A stretch of 10,988 nucleotides of DNA from Chryseobacterium gleum (lineage in GTDB: Bacteria > Bacteroidota > Bacteroidia > Flavobacteriales_D > Crocinitomicaceae): the NCBI GenBank assembly GCA_945877045.1, contig CAMCQW010000047.1, positions 1-10,988 of the forward strand, read 5' to 3'. Within the stretch, counting starts at the first letter, position 1, and every line of letters starts with the position of its first letter. Below are positions 1 to 7,173 of the stretch, one piece after another. The notes under the pieces are model-generated. The model was not told where the DNA came from and ran no database searches. It was given only the letters and a program-made list of their open reading frames with translations. The position numbers were made by a program, and so were the translations under genes.

Positions 1-22
1 GACCTAAATCTTATTAATAAAA

Positions 23-47
23 AAGGGGGATGAATTTCATCCCCCTT
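23..47 (-). terminator. Rho-independent terminator of the tRNA-Ser/tRNA-Pro unit
   Basis: A perfect inverted repeat has arms AAGGGGGATG and CATCCCCCTT with a five-base loop. Read on the minus strand, it lies just after the 3' end of tRNA-Pro and is followed by six T residues (plus strand A19-A24), some of which can join the stem. This is a classic intrinsic terminator. Its position indicates that the tRNA transcript ends here. Confidence 0.85.
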
Positions 48-48
48 G

Positions 49-123
49 TCGGGGCGGCAGGATTCGAACCTGCGACCTCCTGGTCCCAAACCAGGCGCGA
101 TGACCGGACTACGCTACGCCCCG
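49..123 (-). tRNA. tRNA-Pro (anticodon TGG)
   Basis: Read on the minus strand this is a 75-nt tRNA. The acceptor stem pairs CGGGGCG with CGCCCCG, and the discriminator base is A. The anticodon stem is CCTGG/CCAGG around the loop TTTGGGA, which gives anticodon TGG (plus positions 86-88) and decodes proline CCA and probably other CCN codons. The T arm is GCAGG-TTCGAAT-CCTGC. No CCA is encoded, so it must be added after transcription. The gene lies downstream of tRNA-Ser on the same strand and directly before a strong hairpin terminator, so the two are probably cotranscribed. Confidence 0.97.
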
Positions 124-152
124 AACTTAGTGATGTTTTGTTATTGCTATCA

Positions 153-170
153 GTTTGATCGTTATCAAAC
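153..170. repeat. Perfect hairpin in the tRNA spacer
   Basis: GTTTGAT and ATCAAAC form a perfect 7-bp inverted repeat around a four-base loop. It lies between tRNA-Ser and tRNA-Pro, 29 bp from the 5' end of tRNA-Pro, and touches the end of the repeat at 170-213. No T-run follows on the minus strand, so it does not look like a terminator. It could be a processing structure in the tandem tRNA transcript, but that is inference. Confidence 0.4.
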
Positions 171-213
171 ACGTCTCACCACCATAATCAACTTACGCGG
201 TGGGAGCGAGATT
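170..213 (-). repeat. Partial copy of the tRNA-Ser 3' end plus its flank
   Basis: The plus-strand string CGGTGGGAGCGAGATT at 198-213 is identical to the 3' end of tRNA-Ser at 301-316. Its flank matches too: CACGTCTCACC at 170-180 recurs at 276-286, and AACTTACG at 190-197 recurs at 293-300, with a few changed bases and a 3-base length difference between them. The copy stops inside the T arm and lacks the rest of the tRNA, so it is a fragment and not a gene. It could be a decayed tandem tRNA duplication or a trace of recombination at the tRNA end. Confidence 0.8.
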
Positions 214-275
214 ACTTCAGCTTTGCTTCAGTGCTCTACGCTTCGCTCCGGGTCGAACGAGTTCAAATCTCCCTT

Positions 276-300
276 CACGTCTCACCATACTTAACTTACG

Positions 301-316
<16 letters not shown>
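276..316 (-). repeat. Second copy of the 41-44 bp direct repeat, within the intact tRNA-Ser
   Basis: This is the partner of the repeat at 170-213. Positions 301-316 are the functional 3' end of tRNA-Ser, and 276-300 is the flank immediately downstream of it in the sense of transcription. The two copies are offset by 103 to 106 bp. Confidence 0.8.
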
Positions 317-387
<71 letters not shown>

Positions 388-404
388 TCCGCGTTAACGG
401 ACGG

Positions 405-412
405 CAAAAATA
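405..412 (-). promoter_or_regulatory. Candidate -7 element for the tRNA-Ser/tRNA-Pro transcript
   Basis: On the minus strand this reads TATTTTTG, an exact match to the Bacteroidota -7 consensus TAnnTTTG. It ends 17 bases before the tRNA-Ser 5' end, which suits a short 5' leader. I do not see a good TTTG -33 partner at the usual spacing. AT-rich sequence gives such matches by chance, so the call is moderate. Confidence 0.4.
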
Positions 413-457
413 ATAAATCCTTTTGTTTTTTTAGAATTTTCAGCGAAAAAAATGAAC

Positions 458-1627
458 TTATTCGTAAACAAATTCTCCGTGCTGGCCTTTTATGGTGACT
501 TTACGGCCTTTATTGGCTTCCACATGACCAATAACTTTAGCGTCAATACCAAATCCTTTCGAAATATCGATCAGGCTTTGAGCAATTTCTTTCGGTACGT
601 ATAATTCCATTCGATGCCCCATGTTGAATACCTTATACATTTCCTGCCAAGGGGTTTGAGATTGCGATTGAATTAACTTAAATAATGTTGGCGTGTCAAA
701 GAGGGAGTCCTTGACGATATGCAAATCATCAATAAAGTGTAATATTTTTGTTTGTGCACCGCCTGAACAATGAACCATTCCATGTATTTCCTTTCTGAAA
801 TTAGCAAGCATTTCAATTATAACCGGTGCGTAAGTGCGAGTAGGTGATAGCACTAATTGCCCCGCATTAAGCGGACAATCTTCAATCGGGTCTGTTAATG
901 ACATGCCCCCGCTATAGATGAATTCTTCAGGAATGGCGGCGTCATAACTTTCTGGAAATAAAGTAGCTAAATCATGATGAAAAACATCATGTCGCGCACT
1001 CGTCAATCCATTGCTTCCCATGCCGCCGTTGTAAGCATGCTCATAGCTTGCCTGTCCGTATGAAGCGAGTCCAACGATGACATCACCCGGTTGTATGTTA
1101 CTATTTGAAATAACATCGGATCGCTTCATTCGACAAATCACAGTTGAATCGACAATGATTGTCCTCACAAGATCACCCACATCGGCGGTTTCACCTCCAG
1201 TAGAATGAATGTCTAAGCCATAAGTCCTCAGTTCCTGTAAAAGTTCCTCCGTTCCATTTATTATCTCTGAAAGAACTTCGCCCGGAATAACATTTTTGTT
1301 TCTTCCGATGGTTGAGGAAACCAGTATAGGACCAATGGCTCCCACACAAAGTAAATCATCAAGATTCATTATCAAGGCATCTTGCGCAATCCCCTTCCAA
1401 ACAGACAAGTCTCCGGTGGTTTTCCAATAGATATAAGCCAGCGAAGATTTTGTTCCAGCTCCATCGGCATGCATAATGATACAATGATCTTCTTGCCCAG
1501 CTAAATAGTCTGGAACAATTTTGCAAAATGCTTTTGGAAACAATCCCTTATCGATGTTTTTAATAGCATTATGAACATCTTCTTTTCCCGCTGAAACTCC
1601 TCGGGCTTGATATCGATTGTCTGACAT
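458..1627 (-). CDS. purM: Phosphoribosylformylglycinamidine cyclo-ligase (AIR synthetase)
   Basis: This enzyme carries out the fifth step of de novo purine synthesis in the cytoplasm: FGAM plus ATP gives aminoimidazole ribonucleotide. The 389-residue protein shows the PurM hallmarks. There is DGAGTKSS at 55-62, the GGETADV motif at 144-150, a GLTSARHDVF segment at 207-216, the glycine-rich HCSGGAQTK at 286-294, and FNMGHRMEL at 334-342. E. coli PurM has about 345 residues; the longer form with a YQARGVSAGKEDVHNAI start is what I recall from Bacteroidota. The ATG at 1627 begins right before this conserved N-terminus. It lies 37 bp downstream of xseB on the same strand and has an exact -7 box in that gap, so it may be transcribed alone. 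No other pur genes are in view. I see no clear terminator downstream, where the tRNA-Ser promoter region begins. Confidence 0.95.
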   Translation of the reverse strand: MSDNRYQARGVSAGKEDVHNAIKNIDKGLFPKAFCKIVPDYLAGQEDHCIIMHADGAGTKSSLAYIYWKTTGDLSVWKGIAQDALIMNLDDLLCVGAIGPILVSSTIGRNKNVIPGEVLSEIINGTEELLQELRTYGLDIHSTGGETADVGDLVRTIIVDSTVICRMKRSDVISNSNIQPGDVIVGLASYGQASYEHAYNGGMGSNGLTSARHDVFHHDLATLFPESYDAAIPEEFIYSGGMSLTDPIEDCPLNAGQLVLSPTRTYAPVIIEMLANFRKEIHGMVHCSGGAQTKILHFIDDLHIVKDSLFDTPTLFKLIQSQSQTPWQEMYKVFNMGHRMELYVPKEIAQSLIDISKGFGIDAKVIGHVEANKGRKVTIKGQHGEFVYE

Positions 1628-1646
1628 TTACCTAAAAATTGAAATG

Positions 1647-1654
1647 CAAAGTTA
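1647..1654 (-). promoter_or_regulatory. Candidate -7 promoter element for purM
   Basis: The minus strand reads TAACTTTG, an exact TAnnTTTG match, 19 bases before the purM ATG. No convincing -33 TTTG is present upstream, within the 3' end of xseB. It suggests that purM has its own promoter in the 37-bp gap, but the evidence is one box only. Confidence 0.4.
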
Positions 1655-1664
1655 GAAAAAAGCC

Positions 1665-1874
1665 TTAATTATTTTCCGGAACATCATCTAATTCGTCCAG
1701 AATCTTTTGGACGTCGAGCTCCGTTGCTTTTAATTTGGACTTACAGATTTTTATAAGTTCAGCGGCGCGCTTTACTTTTATTGCTAATTCATCAATGTTG
1801 ATGTTTCCGGTTTCCATTTCACTAACAATTTCCTGTAATTCCTCGAAAGCCTCTACGTAATTTGATTCATTCAT
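1665..1874 (-). CDS. xseB: Exodeoxyribonuclease VII small subunit
   Basis: This is the small, accessory subunit of the XseA-XseB nuclease, which degrades single-stranded DNA to short oligonucleotides during repair. At 69 residues it has the normal family length. The sequence follows the XseB pattern: YVEAFEELQEIV at 6-17, then METGNINIDELA, a charged helix and KICKSKLKATE, so the protein is a pair of helices. It sits between the M1 peptidase gene (38 bp upstream) and purM (37 bp downstream). The large-subunit gene xseA, usually the direct upstream neighbour, is not in this window. A good TTTG-N18-TATCTTTA promoter overlaps the end of the upstream gene, so xseB can probably be expressed separately. 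Confidence 0.9.
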   Translation of the reverse strand: MNESNYVEAFEELQEIVSEMETGNINIDELAIKVKRAAELIKICKSKLKATELDVQKILDELDDVPENN

Positions 1875-1897
1875 GCTATAAAGTTAGTATTTCTAAG

Positions 1898-1927
1898 TAA
1901 AGATAAGGTGGATTATTTCAATTCAAA
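1898..1927 (-). promoter_or_regulatory. Candidate promoter of xseB
   Basis: On the minus strand TTTG (1927-1924) is followed after exactly 18 bases by TATCTTTA (1905-1898). This matches the Bacteroidota -33 TTTG / -7 TAnnTTTG arrangement with one mismatch in the last base. It overlaps the M1 peptidase stop codon and ends 23 bases before the xseB ATG. Confidence 0.45.
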
Positions 1928-3493
1928 GAGTAATTCTACGCGTGGATCGATTTCTATTAGCTTGATGGCTTTGTCAAAATGTTTCTGCCATTTGCTTTGC
2001 TTTTCTGAAATTTCAATTGTTTCAATTGTATGACTTCCATCGTGAAAGAGGATGTCAACTGAAATAGGGAAGGTGAAAAGAGGTAGTTGAACTTGCGAGA
2101 ATTGGATGTTTAAGTCTTTTGAATCAATTTTATGTTCAATTTTCAAAATCGGGTGACCAACTTGGTGGAGCCATTGATTAAAGAAAACTTGTAAGTTCGC
2201 AGTTGGATTTAGTTGAATAGCAATTGAAGCAAAGTCCTCACTAGAGGCAATTCCTAAGCGATATTTTTGGTAATACGCCTTGATGGTTTCATGAAATTTT
2301 TCATCCCCAATTTTACGCCTCAGCATATGTAAGACCCACCCTCCTTTTTGATAAGAGTTCGGATTTAACAAGTCCATTAAGTTGTCGTAGGTGTTGTCTA
2401 CGAGCGGATGTTTATAGGAATTATTAAACCTAATAACCTTGTCTCGATCTTGTTTCATTTGTCTTAAAAATGGAGCCTGCCCTTTCGTCTGTTGGATGTA
2501 ATAATTGGTAAAATAAGTAGCAAAGCCCTCGCTTAACCAAATGTGCGGCCAATCTGATTCAGTGGCAGAATTTCCAAACCATTGGTGTACAATTTCATGG
2601 GCAATTAAATTCTCACAACTTCGTGTGCCATTAATCGAATTTTCATCATAAAAGATGCACCCGGCATTCTCCATTCCACCAAATCGAGTTGTTGATTGAA
2701 CATTCGCTAATTTCTCATATTCGTAAGGGGAAAAATACGCGCTGTAGAAAGCTAAAATAGCAGGTGCAAGATCAAAATCGTAAAAACCTTCCTTTTCATT
2801 CTCTGGATACACACAACTATAAAGTGCCACATCGTCTTTGTTGCGCTGTTCTTTGATCTTCATTTCCGCGATTCCCACCACCATAATTTTTGTTGACAAG
2901 GGAACAGAGGAAGTATATTCAACCGTATTTACATTCGGCCCTTCTGTTTTTCTAATTAGTTTTCCATTTGCCACCACTTCATAGTGTTTTGGCGCGGTAA
3001 CAATAAAATCTACGAGCGCTTTGTCGCTGGGGTGATCATGACAAACAAACCAGTTTTGTGCCCGATTTGGCCAATTATCGCCAAACATGGTCCGTGAACC
3101 ATATTTGTTTTCACCGATAACTAACCCGTCTAATGGAATTCCAGAAAAACAAATTTGAATGGAATAAAGGTTTTCTTTAGAAGGCGACATGTTTTTTACA
3201 ATTAACGAATCATTCCGTTGAAGAAAAGTTATTGGTTTTCCGCCTTGTGTTATTGAGCTTACCAGCATCCCTTTTTTGGCGGATTTATTTTGAATTAAGT
3301 TAAAGACAGGGAATAGTGCCCCTGTGGATTTAGCCCACATAAAATCGATTTGTTGGGAGACAACTATTTCATTTGAGCTATCCGAAACGGCTAATTCAAT
3401 GCGGTATTTTTTTACATCTAAACCGACAATTTGGCCTTGAATAAATACGCAAATGAATTGAGTAAAAACGAATAGTAGTAGCAAATTCTTCAT
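1913..3493 (-). CDS. Secreted M1 family zinc metallopeptidase (aminopeptidase)
   Basis: This is a zinc aminopeptidase of the gluzincin M1 family, 526 residues from the chosen start. Residues 1 to about 21 (MKNLLLLFVFTQFICVF) form a signal peptide, so it is exported to the periplasm or cell surface. A beta-rich N-terminal domain is followed by the GGMENAG substrate-anchoring motif at 272-278, and the zinc site HEIVH at 299-303 with the third ligand E322 in SEGFATY. A likely catalytic tyrosine is Y381 in NSYQKGG. It ends soon after the catalytic region and lacks the large C-terminal helical domain of PepN. The frame stays open up to 3652, but that extension lacks a signal-like start and runs into the divergent promoter, so the internal ATG at 3493 is preferred. 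The substrate is unknown. Confidence 0.9.
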   Translation of the reverse strand: MKNLLLLFVFTQFICVFIQGQIVGLDVKKYRIELAVSDSSNEIVVSQQIDFMWAKSTGALFPVFNLIQNKSAKKGMLVSSITQGGKPITFLQRNDSLIVKNMSPSKENLYSIQICFSGIPLDGLVIGENKYGSRTMFGDNWPNRAQNWFVCHDHPSDKALVDFIVTAPKHYEVVANGKLIRKTEGPNVNTVEYTSSVPLSTKIMVVGIAEMKIKEQRNKDDVALYSCVYPENEKEGFYDFDLAPAILAFYSAYFSPYEYEKLANVQSTTRFGGMENAGCIFYDENSINGTRSCENLIAHEIVHQWFGNSATESDWPHIWLSEGFATYFTNYYIQQTKGQAPFLRQMKQDRDKVIRFNNSYKHPLVDNTYDNLMDLLNPNSYQKGGWVLHMLRRKIGDEKFHETIKAYYQKYRLGIASSEDFASIAIQLNPTANLQVFFNQWLHQVGHPILKIEHKIDSKDLNIQFSQVQLPLFTFPISVDILFHDGSHTIETIEISEKQSKWQKHFDKAIKLIEIDPRVELLFELK

Positions 3494-3579
3494 TGAGTAA
3501 ATATAGCAAATTAGCTCATTGACAGCATAAAAAAACAAAAGAGGATTGCCTTCATTTATAGTTTGTAGCTTGATTAGTC

Positions 3580-3609
3580 TTTGTCTTCGCGAAAATAAAC
3601 TTATCTTTG
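3580..3609 (+). promoter_or_regulatory. Promoter of the RND transporter gene
   Basis: TTTG at 3580-3583, an 18-base spacer and TATCTTTG at 3602-3609 give a full match to the Bacteroidota consensus TTTG / TAnnTTTG. The expected start of transcription is near 3615, leaving a leader of about 15 bases to the ATG at 3630. It sits in the 136-bp region shared with the divergent M1 peptidase gene. Confidence 0.6.
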
Positions 3610-3629
3610 ACAACGAAAATTGTTTGATT

Positions 3630-6287
3630 ATGTGGAACATAATGGCCAACATTATATTGAGAAACCGATTTATTATCCTTGGGATAATAACTTTGTTGAC
3701 CGTATTTTTTGGTTTTTATACTCAAGCAGGACTCAAAATAGACAATAAGTATGGCAATCTTCTTCCAAAAGATAATGAAAGCCAAATAACCTATTTAAAG
3801 TTCAAAAAATTATTTGGCGAAGACGGTTCAACATTAGTCATTGCTATAAAATCGAAGGATTTATACACCGAAAAAAAGTTCTTGAAATGGAAGGGATTAG
3901 CAGATAGTATTTTAAAAATTGATGGTGTTACGGCGGTAATTTGCGAAGCCAAATTGGTAAAATTGATGAATGATACGCTAAGAGAAACCTTTATCCCACA
4001 GGTAATTTACACCGGCCGCAATCATAATTTTGATACCTCCACGGTAGACGGGAAAAGTATTGAGGAAATAAAAAATGAAATTAGAAACAATCCACTTTAC
4101 GCCGATTTGCTATATAATGCGAGAGAGGATGTAAGTTTAATGCTAGTAAATATTGACGAAAGTTATTTAATAGACAAAAAAAAACAAGAGGTTGTAATTA
4201 ATGTTGAGAAATTAGCGACTGCTTACAAGCCTGTTTTTGGAGAGATGCATTTTGCAGGTTTACCCCACATGCGTGTTCAAATTGGCAGGCGTGTTTTAAG
4301 TGAAATGTTTACGTTTATTTTTCTGTCCGTATTAATTTCCTCTCTTTTTATGTATTTCCTTTTCCGTTCATTACGCGTAACATTTATCAGTGTTGTGGTG
4401 GTGATGGTAACTGTTGTTTGGGCTTTAGGCACGATAAGTTTGATGGGCTATAATGTTTCGTTGATGATGGCCTTGATTCCTCCTTTGATGATTGTTATTG
4501 GTATTCCAAATTGCATCTACCTCTATAATAAGTTTCATTATGAATTCCGAAGTCATAACAATAAGGCAAAGGCATTAAGCAGGATGATTCGTAAAACAGG
4601 AACAGCGATGTTTCTTACCAATGTCACAACGGCACTTGGTTTCATGACATTCTTGTATACTAGTTCGGAGAAGTTTTTTGAATTTGGGGTGATTTCATCC
4701 ATAAATATTATGCTTTGCTATGTGGTGTCTGTTTGTTTGATTCCCATCTTTATGTCCCTTTCTAGAAATCCTTCTGAAAGACATTTAAAACATTTGGACA
4801 GAAAAGCGGCTATTGGCTTCTTAAATCGTTTAGTTGTTCTAACAAGTAACTATCGTCCCGCTATTTATATCGTTACGATCGTTTTAACAGTGGTGGCGGG
4901 AATCGGTATTTTTCAGATGCGTGTTACAGGAAATATTACAGGGGATCTTCCTCCAAATGACCCAATTCGAAAGGATATTAATTTTATGGAGAAAAACTTC
5001 GGTGGCTCCGTTCCTTTTGAAGTATTGGTTTATTATAAAAAAAGAACCCGACTATTCGACAAAGTGACACTTGGAAAGGTGGAAGATGTCCAGAAAATGT
5101 TTGCGAATGATACCCTGTTTGCAAAAAGTATTTCGGTTGTAGATCTGGTAAAATTTGTAAATATGTCATTTTACAATAATGACTCTACCATGTATACCAA
5201 CATCAACAGCAATGACAAAATCCGCCTAAAAAAATATGTTGATCGATTCAATACAAGCGCCTCTAATTCGGCCTTTTCCTTAAAAGATTTGGTCGACACC
5301 AGTAATAAAATCATTCGTATTAGAACTCAAATGAGGGATTTAGGTTCGTATCAAGTGACCGATGAGGTTGATATGGTCCGTGCACGCATAGACAGCATCA
5401 TGAATCCTGAGCGAAAGCACATTGAATCTTTATACGCCATTGCTTTAAAAGGAAAGCAAGCCTATTATGACTCTTTAGTATTTAATTATACAGGGATTTT
5501 TAATAATATGATTCCCCTTTTAAGTAAAGGAAATCTCGAATTAGAAAGTAAATTTAATGAAGCCCCGGAATTTATAAAGTCTTTCTATGGTAAAAAAACA
5601 TTTCTGCCATTTTTGCGCTCAGCGATTGATAAAGACTTTTATGATGTGAAAATAACAGGCACTTCAGTAGTGGCTTCTGAAGGAACAAAATACCTCTTAA
5701 ATAATCTTTGGCAAAGTATCATTTTTGCTATTATTTCTATTGCGGCGTTGATGTCCATACTCTTCTATTCGTTTAGAATGGTGGTGGTATCCATGATTCC
5801 TAATATTATTCCGATGATCATCACAGCCGGAATCATGGGTTGGTTTGGTATTCCACTAAAGCCATCGACACTCTTAATTTTTTCCATTGCGCTTGGAATT
5901 ACGGTGGATAACACCATTCATTTTCTGGCCCATTATCGCCATGAATTAAAATTAAAAAAGTGGGATTTAAAAGAATGCGTGGCAATTTCAATTCGTGAAA
6001 CAGGATTGAGTATTATATATACCTCCGTGATTTTGTTTTTTGGATTTATCGTTTTTGTGTTTTCTGATTTTGGCGGCACACAGGCTTTAGGGTATTTGTC
6101 AGCAATCACCTATTTCGTGGCTCTATTTACTAATTTGATTTTACTGCCGAGCCTATTGTTAAGTTATGAGCGTAAATTAACAACCAAATCTTTTGAAGAA
6201 CCAATGTTCGAAATTTACGAGGAAGGGGATGATACCAATTGGGATTTGTTAGAAGTTGATACCAATCAAGATAATAAAGATCAATAA
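3630..6287 (+). CDS. RND superfamily (MMPL/Patched-like) transporter
   Basis: This is an inner-membrane protein of 885 residues with the duplicated RND layout. A first membrane helix (about 14-31) and large periplasmic loop (32-222) are followed by a block of five helices (about 227-375). A second half repeats this with a helix at about 410-430, a loop to about 690, and five helices at about 694-845. The second half contains GITVDNTIHFLAHY (about 756-769), the RND helix-4-type motif with its acidic residue D760. The matching place in the first half reads GIPNCIYLYNKF, with proline where the aspartate would be. A short acidic cytoplasmic tail follows. The family uses the proton gradient to move lipids or other hydrophobic compounds; the substrate here is unknown. 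The ATG at 3630 (MWNIMANII) fits the promoter; 3642 is an alternative. The frame also stays open back to 3546, but that start lies upstream of the promoter. No membrane-fusion or outer-membrane partner is adjacent. Confidence 0.85.
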   Translation: MWNIMANIILRNRFIILGIITLLTVFFGFYTQAGLKIDNKYGNLLPKDNESQITYLKFKKLFGEDGSTLVIAIKSKDLYTEKKFLKWKGLADSILKIDGVTAVICEAKLVKLMNDTLRETFIPQVIYTGRNHNFDTSTVDGKSIEEIKNEIRNNPLYADLLYNAREDVSLMLVNIDESYLIDKKKQEVVINVEKLATAYKPVFGEMHFAGLPHMRVQIGRRVLSEMFTFIFLSVLISSLFMYFLFRSLRVTFISVVVVMVTVVWALGTISLMGYNVSLMMALIPPLMIVIGIPNCIYLYNKFHYEFRSHNNKAKALSRMIRKTGTAMFLTNVTTALGFMTFLYTSSEKFFEFGVISSINIMLCYVVSVCLIPIFMSLSRNPSERHLKHLDRKAAIGFLNRLVVLTSNYRPAIYIVTIVLTVVAGIGIFQMRVTGNITGDLPPNDPIRKDINFMEKNFGGSVPFEVLVYYKKRTRLFDKVTLGKVEDVQKMFANDTLFAKSISVVDLVKFVNMSFYNNDSTMYTNINSNDKIRLKKYVDRFNTSASNSAFSLKDLVDTSNKIIRIRTQMRDLGSYQVTDEVDMVRARIDSIMNPERKHIESLYAIALKGKQAYYDSLVFNYTGIFNNMIPLLSKGNLELESKFNEAPEFIKSFYGKKTFLPFLRSAIDKDFYDVKITGTSVVASEGTKYLLNNLWQSIIFAIISIAALMSILFYSFRMVVVSMIPNIIPMIITAGIMGWFGIPLKPSTLLIFSIALGITVDNTIHFLAHYRHELKLKKWDLKECVAISIRETGLSIIYTSVILFFGFIVFVFSDFGGTQALGYLSAITYFVALFTNLILLPSLLLSYERKLTTKSFEEPMFEIYEEGDDTNWDLLEVDTNQDNKDQ

Positions 6288-6296
6288 AAATCTTTT
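6276..6296. terminator. Weak bidirectional terminator between convergent genes
   Basis: AAAGAT (6276-6281) and ATCTTT (6290-6295) form a 6-bp AT-rich stem followed by T residues on the plus strand. It overlaps the end of the transporter gene and abuts the stop of the convergent thiamine pyrophosphokinase gene. The stem is weak, so this is tentative. Confidence 0.3.
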
Positions 6297-6965
6297 TTAG
6301 TCCTTACATTCCATTAAAATCAAATCGCCCGACGTATGTTCGATCCTTACGATCCCATCGTTTATAACATGGTTACTATTGCCCATGCGGTAACCGGCAT
6401 CAAGGTCTTCATTCTCTAAAGGATAATATAAGTTTTCCGTGACGATATCAGTCACTTTACCCAAAGGAATTAATGAAATAATCGTGTTGGCGGCAAACCA
6501 ATTCTCATATTTTTTATCAAGTAAATATATTTTTGAGTAATCATCAATTAAGGTAATCGTTAAGCTATTTCGATAATTAACTAGACAGGCGATATTAGCA
6601 AAGTGATGATCGCTCCGTCGACCGGTTGCCCATAGGACTTCTACATTTCGAATTTTTTTCTCAATCAAAAAGTCAAATGCTTTTTCTAAATCTGTTTTGT
6701 CTTGGTTTACGATATGAACCACCTCAAGAGCTGGATCCTTTTCTTTATAAATGGAAAAGTTAAATTCACGATCAAAATCTCCTAATAACACAGTTGGTTT
6801 AATGCCTAATTCTACCACTCTCTCTATTGCAGCATCGAGCGCCACCACCATGGTGGCCTTACTTAAACTAGTGTTAAGTAGTAGCTCGCTACAGGCCGCT
6901 CCATTTGCTATGATGATTCCGTAAGGTTCAACAACCAAGTTGTTTTCTTGCTCTGACAAAGGCAT
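6297..6965 (-). CDS. Thiamine pyrophosphokinase
   Basis: This cytoplasmic enzyme transfers a pyrophosphate from ATP to thiamine to make thiamine diphosphate. The 222-residue length is normal for the family. Motifs in order are VALDAAIE at 41-48 (the nucleotide-like fold core), LLGDFD at 60-65, the hallmark NQDKTDLEKA at 88-97, TGRRSDHHFAN at 114-124, and a C-terminal MGNSN at 194-198 in the beta domain that closes the thiamine site. All the acidic residues expected in the catalytic half are present. It is convergent with the RND transporter gene, with only 9 bp between the stop codons. No thiamine transporter, no other thi gene and no recognisable TPP riboswitch are beside it. No convincing promoter was found upstream, where a run of ten A residues occurs at 6989-6998. 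Confidence 0.92.
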   Translation of the reverse strand: MPLSEQENNLVVEPYGIIIANGAACSELLLNTSLSKATMVVALDAAIERVVELGIKPTVLLGDFDREFNFSIYKEKDPALEVVHIVNQDKTDLEKAFDFLIEKKIRNVEVLWATGRRSDHHFANIACLVNYRNSLTITLIDDYSKIYLLDKKYENWFAANTIISLIPLGKVTDIVTENLYYPLENEDLDAGYRMGNSNHVINDGIVRIEHTSGDLILMECKD

Positions 6966-7119
6966 CGTATTTTTATTTTTCCCCAGATAAAAAAAAAATC
7001 AGGAATAGCACCTGTAATTGTCGCTCGACCTAATTCAAGTGAATAATTTTTGCCTGCGATTATTGCAAATTATTTATGCTAGGAAACAATTTTTAATGCA
7101 CAAATATATAGAATTAGCC

Positions 7120-7148
7120 ATTGAATGCTCATATAATTAGTACCTTTA
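7120..7148 (+). promoter_or_regulatory. Candidate promoter of the serine hydrolase gene
   Basis: ATTG at 7120-7123, a 17-base spacer and TACCTTTA at 7141-7148 match the Bacteroidota TTTG / TAnnTTTG pattern with one mismatch in each box. The -7 box ends 25 bases before the ATG at 7174. Confidence 0.4.
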
Positions 7149-7173
7149 TTTTCGTTAACTGTATCCGATTCAA

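Noticed and set aside
3507..3539. Minus-strand promoter for the M1 peptidase (TTTG then TAATTTG)
   Set aside because: The spacer is 22 bases and the -7 box lacks one base, so it does not fit the consensus well enough.
3494..3652. N-terminal extension of the M1 peptidase to 3652
   Set aside because: The extra 53 residues would place the signal peptide inside the protein and overlap the divergent promoter and start of the transporter gene.
6989..6998. Run of ten A residues upstream of thiamine pyrophosphokinase as a phase-variation tract
   Set aside because: It is in AT-rich intergenic DNA outside any reading frame, and a promoter spacing that it would alter was not found.
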